Source: CAZDEK01 sp964504625
Lineage (GTDB): Bacteria > Patescibacteriota > Saccharimonadia > CAILAD01 > GCA-016700035
Length of the DNA: 15,277 bases
Direction of reading: 5' to 3'
Assembly: GCA_964504625.1 (NCBI GenBank)
Contig: CAZDEK010000013.1
Coordinates: 1-15,277, forward strand
A program made the position numbers and the translations under genes. Shown here in pieces: positions 1 through 8,455 of the stretch (position 1 is its first letter; the number at the start of each line of letters is the position of its first letter). Under the pieces are notes generated by a model, which was not told the origin of the DNA, did no database searches, and saw only the letters and a program-made list of their open reading frames with translations.

Positions 1-671
1 TTATTGTCCGCAGCCGAAAACTCGAACTCGATAACTACCTCGACAATCTCGAGCTACTGCAAGCCAATCAGGAGAATCCACTCATCGCTGGGCTGATGGA
101 AGACTATATCTATAATATCCGCGGCCTGCTGGAGCAGGTGAATATTATGAACAAAGAGTTTTACGTCATCGTGCCGTACTACGTCGAGCTCAACATGAAA
201 AAACGTGATAATGCCGGCTTCAAACTCGCCCAACTATTTAAGCAAAACACCGATGAGCGACAAACTTCTGAGATGTTCGAACAGCGTAAACGCGATCTCA
301 TCCAGCGCACTAACTTAGTCGCCTCAGGCCTTGCACAAATGGGTATTCGAGCAGCCGTTCTTAGTACTCAGGAAATCACCGAGCTCTTCTACACCGCATA
401 TAACCAAGAAGAAGCAGTCAATCAAAACTTGATCGATATCGATCAGATGACCACGCCGGTCGTGGAGCGCGGCGAAGAAGAGCCACTGCCGTATGCTGAG
501 CTCCAAGCTTCAAATGAACCGCAGCCAGACGATCTCTACAGCGCCGGAATGCGTCAAGGAATTGGCGCCCAAGCTGGTGGCCCAGTCAGCACACCACCGC
601 AAGCAACCGCCCAGCCGCTACCTCCTGAGCAACAGCCGCCCCAGAACCCTCTCGTTGGAGGTGGGGTGTAA
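1..671 (+). CDS. TraC-like protein (VirB4 N-terminal-domain-like), 5' end missing
   Basis: The reading frame is open from base 3, so the true start lies upstream; the ATG at 96 is internal. About 222 residues are visible. The first ~145 are charged and mostly helical, with the stretch KEFYVIVPYYVEL (a hydrophobic beta-like segment) and later GLAQMGIRAAVLSTQEITEL. This resembles the separately encoded TraC-like/VirB4 N-terminal-type proteins found just upstream of virB4 in Patescibacteria and Gram-positive conjugation loci. The last ~60 residues are a Pro/Gln/Gly-rich, probably disordered tail. The TAA stop overlaps the ATG of virB4 (TAATG), and the GGAGG that serves virB4 lies inside this gene's last glycine codons, so the two are probably translationally coupled. 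The likely role is as a cytoplasmic, membrane-associated partner of the VirB4 ATPase. Family assignment is from pattern recognition only. No membrane segment is seen in the visible part. Confidence 0.6.
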   Translation, partial: IVRSRKLELDNYLDNLELLQANQENPLIAGLMEDYIYNIRGLLEQVNIMNKEFYVIVPYYVELNMKKRDNAGFKLAQLFKQNTDERQTSEMFEQRKRDLIQRTNLVASGLAQMGIRAAVLSTQEITELFYTAYNQEEAVNQNLIDIDQMTTPVVERGEEEPLPYAELQASNEPQPDDLYSAGMRQGIGAQAGGPVSTPPQATAQPLPPEQQPPQNPLVGGGV

Positions 672-2584
672 TGGCTCGCAAGGCAAAGGTTGATCCAGCC
701 CAGCAGGCAGCCGTTGATCGCGCTTCAGCCATGCAGCAAGAAGCTGAACGTGCCTATCGCGAAGGCATTCTCACCCTGCGCGATATCATTGCGCCGAGCT
801 CATTTACGATCGAGAATAACTATCTCATCATCGGCACCCGCTATGTGCGTACGCTCTTTGTGTACGGCTATCCACGCACGCTCTTCACGGGCTGGCTATC
901 ACCCATCATTAATCTCGACGAAGTGATCGACATCTCGCTCAATATCGTTCCTGTCGAGAGTCGCGTGGTACTCGAAAACCTCAAGAAAAAAGTCGGTCAA
1001 CTCGAAGCCTCGGTGCAAATTAATGCTGAGAAGGGTAAGATCCGCGACCCTGGACTCGAAGCGGCGATCGGGGATGCCGAAGAACTGCGCGATAAGCTGC
1101 AGGTCGGTGAGGAGCGCTTCTTCCGATTTGGTCTTTATATGACGATTTACGGCAAAGACATCGAGGAGCTTGATCTCATCCAGCGTAAGATCGAGTCGAT
1201 TCTCGGCACCAGCTTGGTCTACACCAAGCCAGCCACCGTCCAGATGGAGCAAGGCTTTAACTCAACGTTGCCCCTTGGTACCGATCAGCTGGGCATCTAC
1301 CGAAATATGAATACTGGCTCACTATCGACCAGTTTTCCATTCACTTCGGCTGAGCTCTCGCGTAATGAAGGCGTGCTGTATGGCCTCAACCGCCACAATA
1401 ATGGCCTCGTACTCTTCGATCGCTTTAGCTTAGAAAACGCGAATATGGTGGTCTTCGCGAAGTCAGGTGCCGGCAAGAGCTTTACGGTCAAGCTCGAGTG
1501 TTTGCGTTCACTGATGATGGGGTCGGACGTTATTATCATCGACCCAGAAAATGAATACCGCACCCTCTGTGATGCGGTCGGTGGCAGCTTCGTACATCTC
1601 TCACTTGCCAGCAATACGCGCATCAATCCGTTTGATATCCCAACCATTGTCGACCCAGAAGAAGCAGATAACGCGCTGCGCGCTAATATCATTATGCTGC
1701 ATGGCCTCATCCGCCTGATGTGCGGTAACCTCACGCCCGCTGAAGAAGCCGACCTCGACATCGCGCTCATTAATACCTATGCCCAGCGGGGGATTACTAA
1801 CGATCCGCTGACCCATAAGAGTCAGCCTCCGGTGATGAGCGACCTTTATAATACCCTTATCACTATGGGCGGCACCGGTCCGCAGATCGCCAGTCGTCTC
1901 CGTCGCTACACCGAGGGTACGTTCTCAGGTATCTTCTCACAGCAGTCCAATGTTCAGCTGGATAACAAATTCGTCGTATTTAATATCCGCGACCTCGAAG
2001 ATGAGCTCCGACCGATCGGCATGTACATTACCCTGAACTACATTTGGAACCGAGTGAAAACCGACAAGCGCAAGCGCATCCTGGCCGTCGACGAGGCTTG
2101 GCAGCTAATGAAACACCCCGACTCGGCACAATTCATGTTCTCGATCGCCAAGCGGGCGCGTAAATACTACCTCGGCCTGACCACCATCTCGCAAGACGTC
2201 GAGGACTTCTTGTCGGACCGACTGGGTCGTGCTGTGGTTAATAACAGCTCATTACAAATCCTCTTGAAGCAAGCCCCATCCGCAGCCGACATCGTGGCCG
2301 AAACCTTTAAGCTCACCAGCGAGGAGAAAGCCCGCCTCACGCAGTTCCCCGTTGGTGAAGGGTTATTCTTCGCAGGGTCAAATCACGTTGTCATCCGTGT
2401 GCTCGCCAGCCCCATGGAAGAGCAGCTCATCACAACAAACCCACGTGACCTCCTCGAACGCAATATGCAGAATCAGGCAGCACAACAACAGGCCGAAGAA
2501 GCAGAGCTCGCAGCCGCATCCGAAGCCAGCACGGTTGCTAATCAGTATGAGCCAGGCGCACAAGGAACGGTAACAGGAGTCTAG
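671..2584 (+). CDS. virB4: VirB4-family type IV secretion ATPase
   Basis: A 637-residue protein with the layout of VirB4/TraE/TrbE AAA+ ATPases, which power substrate transfer or assembly at the inner face of type IV secretion systems. Residues ~1-220 form the N-terminal VirB4 region (YVRTLFVYGYPRTL, FFRFGLYMTIYGKDIEELD). The Walker A motif is AKSGAGKS at residues 263-270, followed by the typical VIIIDPENEY. The Walker B motif LAVDEAW has D474/E475, and a downstream TTISQDVEDFL helix is also typical of the family. The last ~45 residues are Gln/Ala/Glu-rich. It is shorter than many proteobacterial VirB4 proteins (~800), but the catalytic core is complete. The start is ATG at 671, with GGAGG at 657-661 nine bases upstream, overlapping the preceding stop. 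The next gene begins one base after this TAG. Family identity is firm; whether the machine moves DNA, protein or only assembles an envelope structure is not known from the sequence. Confidence 0.93.
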   Translation: MARKAKVDPAQQAAVDRASAMQQEAERAYREGILTLRDIIAPSSFTIENNYLIIGTRYVRTLFVYGYPRTLFTGWLSPIINLDEVIDISLNIVPVESRVVLENLKKKVGQLEASVQINAEKGKIRDPGLEAAIGDAEELRDKLQVGEERFFRFGLYMTIYGKDIEELDLIQRKIESILGTSLVYTKPATVQMEQGFNSTLPLGTDQLGIYRNMNTGSLSTSFPFTSAELSRNEGVLYGLNRHNNGLVLFDRFSLENANMVVFAKSGAGKSFTVKLECLRSLMMGSDVIIIDPENEYRTLCDAVGGSFVHLSLASNTRINPFDIPTIVDPEEADNALRANIIMLHGLIRLMCGNLTPAEEADLDIALINTYAQRGITNDPLTHKSQPPVMSDLYNTLITMGGTGPQIASRLRRYTEGTFSGIFSQQSNVQLDNKFVVFNIRDLEDELRPIGMYITLNYIWNRVKTDKRKRILAVDEAWQLMKHPDSAQFMFSIAKRARKYYLGLTTISQDVEDFLSDRLGRAVVNNSSLQILLKQAPSAADIVAETFKLTSEEKARLTQFPVGEGLFFAGSNHVVIRVLASPMEEQLITTNPRDLLERNMQNQAAQQQAEEAELAAASEASTVANQYEPGAQGTVTGV

Positions 2585-2585
2585 G

Positions 2586-5500
2586 ATGTCCGGGAGGGTG
2601 TACGAACCTGACTTCGAACCTACACGACGGCATTATCGTGAATCGCCGAGCGGTGGTAGTAAAGGTTCGGGTTTTGATCTAGGTAAAGGTGGTGGTGGGA
2701 CCGTCCCTACAAATCGTGGCGGCTTAGGCAATCAAGACACATCACCTAGCACACCCAAGCAAGATGATCCCCAGCGGAAAGAGCCCGCCCGTGGCTCTGA
2801 TAAAAACCCTAATGCCAAGGGTCTAGGTAGTAAGGCTGTCGACAAAGGCCTCGAGCAGGTTGCAAAAAAGGGCTCAGGCACAATAGTTGGTGAAGGTGCA
2901 AACCTCGCATCAGCCGCTAAGCGGGCTCGCGACGAAGGTGCTGGAGCCGGCGCTCAGGCTGCTGAGACAGCCGCAGCCGGCATTCGAGCGGGTGCATCGG
3001 CCACTGGCGTTGGTGGGGCGGTCGTCAAAGGCTATGATGCTGTCAAGAAAGCGCTTGGTGTCGTTGGCATTAAGATCAAGGATCGCTATGTAGTCTACAT
3101 CCTGCTCTTCGGCGTATTTCTATCAGTCCTTCCGGTCATCATCTTCTTCCTAGTCATCTTTTTTGCCTGGGATAATCCTCGCGCCGTCCTCAGTCTTGGT
3201 TGGACTGGCCTTAAGGCAGGCATTGGGGCTCTCGTCAGCACCACGATCGAAGACGGTGGTGCTGGAAAGATGGCATATGAGGTCGACAAGGGTAGTGGCG
3301 CGATTGCCGCACCAGCCGGTGCAAACGCTCCCGAGCAAGGCACACTTGAGTATAAACTCGCGCAAATCGACTGGGAAAAAGCCAAGTATCAAACACTTCA
3401 GCCAAATAACGATCGCTGTGAAGTGAAGACTAAGAAGGTTGTATCGGTCCTGGACGGGAAAGAGCGCTCGGTTATTGATTCGGTGCAACTCAAAACTGAC
3501 CCCGGTAAGGAGCTCGAAGGGGTGGCCCGCGCTAACTGCATTAATAATGTCTATCCCATCTTCCAAACCACGATGCGATCACAGTTTGTTCGCGATAACC
3601 TCAATGCCAAGCTGAGTGTTCGTTTTGCCTATGCAGAGCCCACAGACTCGCAAGTCCTGAAGGGGTCCCCTACAGAAATCCAAAAGTCGTTACGAGATAA
3701 GACCCTGAATCGAATCTGGCTAAAGTCAGGTAGCTACCAACTCGGTCAACAGTCACCACCCGAGGAAGTCGCCGCGAGAAATGCTGAGATTCTCCAGCAT
3801 TTCGGCACACTCGATGGTGAACCAATCCGGACTATCGGCACGTATACAGATACGAAGTACACCCAGACCATACGGGATTGCGCGAATAACTATATTCCTG
3901 AGCCGCGCGACTTACAGAACTTCTACGATAAAGATGTAGTGAAGATGGCGAATGATCTCCGCTGTGGTATTGAACCAAAGGACCTGAAGCTCTATGTAAG
4001 CCTTCCAGACGACAGCCTCATCAATTCATCAAATCCAGATATTGCTATTAGACCAAAGCGAGCCGCCCTCAACGTTATTTGCGACCTCTACAATAAATTA
4101 CTCAAAGATGACCCCGCTAATCCTGGCGATCCCAACAATCCGACCGAGCGATATCGGCAAAAAGTAAAGGATCGCATCGATTCAGCTGCCGCTGCTAGCT
4201 GGCAAGCCGTCACCTATGCTGACACGAACCGAGCTCGCTTCTTGAATATTCAAGAGCTCAATAAAGACTTCTATAAGATCGCCGGCATGCAATCAGGCCA
4301 AGAGTATAACTACACTCTTGATGGACGCACCTCTGGCACCCCACTCGAGTCTGATGCAGTCAGTCGAATCGTTGGATTCTACAATATCAAGGGCTTTCAG
4401 CTGAGCGCCGATGAAGTTGAGTATCAGAAAGCCTTACAGGCAATATTCGATAGCATGAGTAAGCCATATCAGGTAGGCAGCACCTCGGTAACAATCTGTG
4501 ATATTGTCGCAAATCAAAATATCGCGGGAATCCCAGGCACAGCCAGTCTTAGCAATAACATTGTGAATGTCTGGTATGCCGCCGTATATGGCCAGTTTAA
4601 AAAAGCCGTCGCAGGCTTAGATTTTTATGCTCGACCCAACAATAGTCAGTCAATCAGTCAGATATACAATAATATCACTGCAGAAGATGTGCTCTTCCGT
4701 ATGATTCGCCTCGAATCTAATACCGCCACGGCTGGCACCGAGGACGGTCCACAAAACTTTAATCGCATGAACTTTGGCATGAAAGCCTACATGAATGCCG
4801 TATCACTCTCAATGGGTGGAAAATTCCTGACCGATAACGAAGCACTGGCTCGCGACGCAAATGTTCAAGTCGCTCAAGAGTATGACCAGCAGACTCGTGG
4901 TTTAGCCTATCGATTCTTCAGCTTTGATAACCCTGGCTCGTTCTCGAGTCGACTGCGGGTTGCTTTCACCGATCGCCCTCAAAAAGTTGCTGGCAATGTC
5001 GCTTCAATGCTGGGAGGAATTCTGAGCCCGATCCGTAATGCTGCTGGCGAGAAGGGCACGCTGACCGCCATGCTGACCGGTCATTCACGAGTCGCGCTCG
5101 CAGCCTCGGTCTACGACAAGCAAAATCTCAAACTTGACCCCGCTGGTATCCCCGAGAGTATGACGACGCAAGATATGATTCAAAATGCCCGCTTTATTGA
5201 AGGCCTCAAAAAGAGTGGTAATCAGGATGTCCTGACGAAATTCTCAAACTGGGATCAGTGCTTTAAAGAATTTATCCCTAGCCGTTTTCACCTGCTCTAC
5301 CCGAGCGCAGACAAGAAAGATCTATACGAAAAATATTGCCAGCCACTTCTGGATAGTACCAATGGTGGCCCCCGCTCTGACCCAAACAGTCTCGAATCAC
5401 GCTACGCCGCCTATCACTTTGCAAACCTCCAAGCCGATGCTCTTGTGTACCTGTCAAATCCAGATCAAGAAGATATCTCCCTGGATGCGATTTCCTCAAA

Positions 5501-6038
5501 CCAACAAGGGGCAGCCAATCCAAATACAGCTGGCACCCCACAAACTCCACAAACGCCAATTGCTAGCGGACAAGATACCTCCGCGCTCCAATGCCCAGCC
5601 GGCACCACTGATGCCGGCATCGGTGAAAAGTACGGTGTCGGTCGCGTCTTACAATACCGGATTCGCCTTTGTAATGTTCAAGGGATCACTGTGAATGTTT
5701 CGGTGGCTGCCAATCTTAATAACCTGCTTAATGCCGCGAAAGCTGCTGGAATAAAATTCGGTGGTGGTGGGTATCGCACTTATGACGAGCAGGTCGCCTT
5801 GCGTACCAAAAACGGCTGTCCGAATGTTTACACCGCACCTTCGGGCTCGTGCCGCACACCTACCGCAATACCCGGTCAATCCAATCACGAAAGTGGTGAA
5901 GCAGTCGACTTCACCCAGAATGGCGCAACCCTCACACGAGGCTCATCTGGCTTTAACTGGATGAAGGCAAATGCTAATGCTTATCAATTCTTCAACCTGC
6001 CATCAGAAGCCTGGCACTGGTCAAAGGACGGTAAATAA
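2586..6038 (+). CDS. Large single-anchor membrane protein with C-terminal M15/VanY-like peptidase domain
   Basis: An 1150-residue protein. Residues 1-167 are Gly/Lys/Ala-rich and look disordered and cytoplasmic. One strongly hydrophobic stretch at 168-195 (YVVYILLFG...) is the only clear membrane anchor. The rest should be outside, and all 12 cysteines lie there. The ~770-residue middle is not recognised. A Pro/Thr/Gln linker near 968-1000 leads to an M15B (D-Ala-D-Ala carboxypeptidase/VanY, L,D-endopeptidase) fold: GGYRTYDEQ, then SNHESGEAVDF with H1101 and D1108, then EAWHW with E1141 and H1144. These are the expected zinc ligands and catalytic glutamate, so the peptidase is probably active on peptidoglycan stem peptides. 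It lies one base after virB4 and overlaps the next ATG, so it is likely a structural part of the VirB4 machine that also trims the wall. It could hold the VirB6/VirB8-like scaffold position, but no such homology was demonstrable by eye. Confidence 0.85.
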   Translation: MSGRVYEPDFEPTRRHYRESPSGGSKGSGFDLGKGGGGTVPTNRGGLGNQDTSPSTPKQDDPQRKEPARGSDKNPNAKGLGSKAVDKGLEQVAKKGSGTIVGEGANLASAAKRARDEGAGAGAQAAETAAAGIRAGASATGVGGAVVKGYDAVKKALGVVGIKIKDRYVVYILLFGVFLSVLPVIIFFLVIFFAWDNPRAVLSLGWTGLKAGIGALVSTTIEDGGAGKMAYEVDKGSGAIAAPAGANAPEQGTLEYKLAQIDWEKAKYQTLQPNNDRCEVKTKKVVSVLDGKERSVIDSVQLKTDPGKELEGVARANCINNVYPIFQTTMRSQFVRDNLNAKLSVRFAYAEPTDSQVLKGSPTEIQKSLRDKTLNRIWLKSGSYQLGQQSPPEEVAARNAEILQHFGTLDGEPIRTIGTYTDTKYTQTIRDCANNYIPEPRDLQNFYDKDVVKMANDLRCGIEPKDLKLYVSLPDDSLINSSNPDIAIRPKRAALNVICDLYNKLLKDDPANPGDPNNPTERYRQKVKDRIDSAAAASWQAVTYADTNRARFLNIQELNKDFYKIAGMQSGQEYNYTLDGRTSGTPLESDAVSRIVGFYNIKGFQLSADEVEYQKALQAIFDSMSKPYQVGSTSVTICDIVANQNIAGIPGTASLSNNIVNVWYAAVYGQFKKAVAGLDFYARPNNSQSISQIYNNITAEDVLFRMIRLESNTATAGTEDGPQNFNRMNFGMKAYMNAVSLSMGGKFLTDNEALARDANVQVAQEYDQQTRGLAYRFFSFDNPGSFSSRLRVAFTDRPQKVAGNVASMLGGILSPIRNAAGEKGTLTAMLTGHSRVALAASVYDKQNLKLDPAGIPESMTTQDMIQNARFIEGLKKSGNQDVLTKFSNWDQCFKEFIPSRFHLLYPSADKKDLYEKYCQPLLDSTNGGPRSDPNSLESRYAAYHFANLQADALVYLSNPDQEDISLDAISSNQQGAANPNTAGTPQTPQTPIASGQDTSALQCPAGTTDAGIGEKYGVGRVLQYRIRLCNVQGITVNVSVAANLNNLLNAAKAAGIKFGGGGYRTYDEQVALRTKNGCPNVYTAPSGSCRTPTAIPGQSNHESGEAVDFTQNGATLTRGSSGFNWMKANANAYQFFNLPSEAWHWSKDGK

Positions 6039-6619
6039 TGAAGCGGCCTATCCTCATCGTTAGTATCGTGATCGCTGTGATTATTGTGCTAGGCATTGCG
6101 TTAAATTTCATCCCTCGCTCAACATTAAAAGTCACTAGCCAAGTAGGTGACATCGCCTTAACAATCGACGGCAAGGATTATCAGATAAATACCCAGCGCG
6201 ATATACGCCTCAAGTCCGGCGACCACTCCTACTACACAGTAAAAGATGGCTACGCCACTCAAAAAGGCTTCATCACCACACGCGACAACGAAACAACAAC
6301 ACTCACACTCAATCCAGACAAGGCACAACTCCTACCAACAGTATATCCAAGCTATATGAGCCAATTCCCAGATGCCAAAATCAGCGACGAGTTTACGCCA
6401 GAAAAAGACTGGCTCGTCGTGCGACTCATCAAAATCGGCGATGAAGCTTATAAAAAAGTACTTGTACTACATAATGAAAGTGGCGGCTGGAAGCTTGTTG
6501 CTACCGGTGATGCCTACCTATTACCGACCGAAGTAAACTCGTTCCCGTCATCCATCCAAGACTGGCTGACGCAAAATAACTTCGTGAATACCACGAAGAC
6601 CGATGAGGGAATCAACTAA
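6038..6619 (+). CDS. Small membrane-anchored protein with PEGA-like domain
   Basis: A 193-residue protein. Residues 4-25 form an uncleaved N-terminal membrane anchor after a short basic start (MKRP), so the rest is predicted outside the membrane. Residues ~30-95 (LKVTSQVGDIALTIDGK, then a glycine and charged turn and KDGYATQKG) have the beta-strand pattern of PEGA-type carbohydrate/surface-binding domains. Residues ~100-180 form a second small alpha/beta segment (WLVVRLIKIGDEAYKKVLVL) that I do not recognise. The ATG shares one base with the upstream TAA (TAATG) and has AAAGGA at 6023-6028; the gene ends in another TAATG overlap with the hydrolase gene. The operon position suggests an accessory envelope component of the VirB4 system, possibly anchoring or sensing wall polymers. 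PEGA assignment is moderate; function is inferred only. Confidence 0.75.
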   Translation: MKRPILIVSIVIAVIIVLGIALNFIPRSTLKVTSQVGDIALTIDGKDYQINTQRDIRLKSGDHSYYTVKDGYATQKGFITTRDNETTTLTLNPDKAQLLPTVYPSYMSQFPDAKISDEFTPEKDWLVVRLIKIGDEAYKKVLVLHNESGGWKLVATGDAYLLPTEVNSFPSSIQDWLTQNNFVNTTKTDEGIN

Positions 6620-8454
6620 TGCGACAGGTACTCACACGAATCACCCTCTTAGTGTCCACTGCTTTGCTGCTATTGGGCTCACTCACACAGTCGGCATATG
6701 CAGTGAGCCCCCAACGCAAGGGGATAGAGCGCTACCCATTTTATGACAAAACAGCCGAGCTCTTGTGTGGTGGAGTGAGTGGTGCTGGCGGATCCAGCGC
6801 GCCGGCTCAAAGTTTTATCCCACAGAGTGGACCTCTCTACTTTCTCGGAGACTCAATCGGTGTGGGCTTAAAGCAGGCTGGGCTCGAAGCCCAGCTGACA
6901 GGTAGTGGCTACCAACCTCAAATGAATGTTTCAACTAGCCGCAGCATTAGTGGCAAGGGGATTGATGCCGGCTTTAAAACCTCCGGACTCGAGGCGATCG
7001 ACGGTGATGCCAATTTCATTAAGACTGCGAATACCGTCATTATTGAGCTCGGTACCAACCCGGAGAATAATTTCGCCGGCAACCTCAACACATTAGTCGA
7101 TAAGATCAAGGGACTCAACGCCAACGCCAGGATCTACCTCATCGATGTCGCAGCGAGCCCTCAAGCAGCTCAGCGAATTGGTGCGGCCGACACAAATAAG
7201 GCTATCTACACCAAGGCCTCATCTCTGGGGACCCCAGTCATCAGCCGGTTCAAACTCTACTACCCAAATGGCGACCCACAAACATACGGTGGTGCCACGA
7301 ATCCAGCACTTCCTTTTGATGGGCTCGGCGTCCATAGCACCAGCGCACCTGATTACCAAAAACTTAACGACCTCGTTAAAACGACACTATCATCTCCAGG
7401 GATAAGCCAACCCCCAACCTCTAGTGCCTGCTGCCCAGCTCAAGGAGTCAGTGCACCTGGCATAGCTCCAGGAGCACCATTGACAGGCAATTCAAACGTA
7501 GAAAAGATATACAACTACCTACGAGCCAAAGGTCTCACCCTCAATCAAGCCGCTGGCATTATGGGAAATATGAAGGCAGAATCCGACTTTGACCCAGCAG
7601 CAGTTGAGAAAGGTGGTACAGGTATCGGTATTATTCAGTGGTCCTTCGGCCGTAACACTGCCTTACGTCAAGCGGCCGCTGCAAAAGGTGTACCATGGCA
7701 GGACTTAGGCTTTCAGCTAGATTATATGTGGCAAGAGCTTACGACGAGCTACAAAAAATCCGTGCTCGACCCACTACTTGCCTCAGTGAGTGTCGAGGAT
7801 GCAGTAAATATCTGGCTAACGAAGTATGAGATACCAGCCGACATACCTGGTCAGCGTCCTGTGCGCACTGGATTTGCATATTCAGTATTGCGCCAGTTCG
7901 GAGGTAGCACCGGGCCAATTGCGGTCGGCGCACCTAGTAATACGACCGGAGGGACAGGCACTACGAGCCCGAATTGTGCAAATGGTACGACCACAACAGT
8001 CGGTGGTACTGCCTCGAATCAGATCGTAGCAGTCGCTCTCCAGGAAATGGCTGCAGGAGCCAGTGAGCTAAATGGCGGCTACCTTAAGTACACCGATGGC
8101 GCTCAAGAAAATTGGTGTGCCGATTTTGTGAGCTGGGTCCTCAAACAAGCAGGCGTACCATTCACTGGCGGAACAAGTGGCGGCTGGCGAATTCCGGCAG
8201 TAAATAATGTCCAGGCCTGGTTCCAAGCCCAGAATAAATATCATGCTGCCCGTTCAGGATACGTACCTCAACCAGGTGACATCATTATCTTTAATCAAGG
8301 TACCGGCTCATGGCCGCAACACGTTGCTATTGTCGTAGCGGTCAGCGGTAAGTCGGTTACCTTCATTGGCGGTAATCAAGCTAAGTACTACATCACGAAG
8401 AATACCCTGAATGACTATGATTACGCTGGTGTAAGTGGATACGGAACGCCATAA
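6619..8454 (+). CDS. Secreted multi-domain cell-wall hydrolase: SGNH + phage-tail-lysozyme-like + CHAP
   Basis: A 611-residue protein with a classical signal peptide (basic start, hydrophobic core 8-22, cleavage expected after AYA at residue 28). Three domains follow. (1) Residues ~72-255 are SGNH/GDSL-hydrolase-like: GDS with S79, GTN at 145-147 and a late D234/H239, fitting a serine esterase such as a peptidoglycan or polysaccharide O-deacetylase; the D-to-H spacing is longer than the usual DxxH. (2) Residues ~294-432 resemble the phage tail lysozyme family, with AAGIMGNMKAESDF (putative catalytic E321) and GIGIIQWS. (3) Residues ~468-608 are a CHAP amidase/endopeptidase domain with C500 (NWCADFVSWV), H568 (WPQHVAIV) and N586 (IGGNQ). 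Linkers are Gly/Ser/Thr-rich. The start is ATG at 6619, with GAGGGA at 6605-6610, overlapping the previous stop. Like VirB1-type and Gram-positive conjugation hydrolases, it probably opens murein for the machine, or acts on a neighbouring cell. Confidence 0.9.
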   Translation: MRQVLTRITLLVSTALLLLGSLTQSAYAVSPQRKGIERYPFYDKTAELLCGGVSGAGGSSAPAQSFIPQSGPLYFLGDSIGVGLKQAGLEAQLTGSGYQPQMNVSTSRSISGKGIDAGFKTSGLEAIDGDANFIKTANTVIIELGTNPENNFAGNLNTLVDKIKGLNANARIYLIDVAASPQAAQRIGAADTNKAIYTKASSLGTPVISRFKLYYPNGDPQTYGGATNPALPFDGLGVHSTSAPDYQKLNDLVKTTLSSPGISQPPTSSACCPAQGVSAPGIAPGAPLTGNSNVEKIYNYLRAKGLTLNQAAGIMGNMKAESDFDPAAVEKGGTGIGIIQWSFGRNTALRQAAAAKGVPWQDLGFQLDYMWQELTTSYKKSVLDPLLASVSVEDAVNIWLTKYEIPADIPGQRPVRTGFAYSVLRQFGGSTGPIAVGAPSNTTGGTGTTSPNCANGTTTTVGGTASNQIVAVALQEMAAGASELNGGYLKYTDGAQENWCADFVSWVLKQAGVPFTGGTSGGWRIPAVNNVQAWFQAQNKYHAARSGYVPQPGDIIIFNQGTGSWPQHVAIVVAVSGKSVTFIGGNQAKYYITKNTLNDYDYAGVSGYGTP

Positions 8455-8455
8455 T

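Noticed and set aside
1297..1770. 157-codon antisense frame in virB4
   Set aside because: Lies opposite the conserved Walker A region of virB4; Ser/Arg-rich shadow translation without a ribosome site.
3150..3566. 138-codon antisense frame opposite the membrane-protein gene
   Set aside because: Shadow of a well-supported coding frame; no recognisable features.
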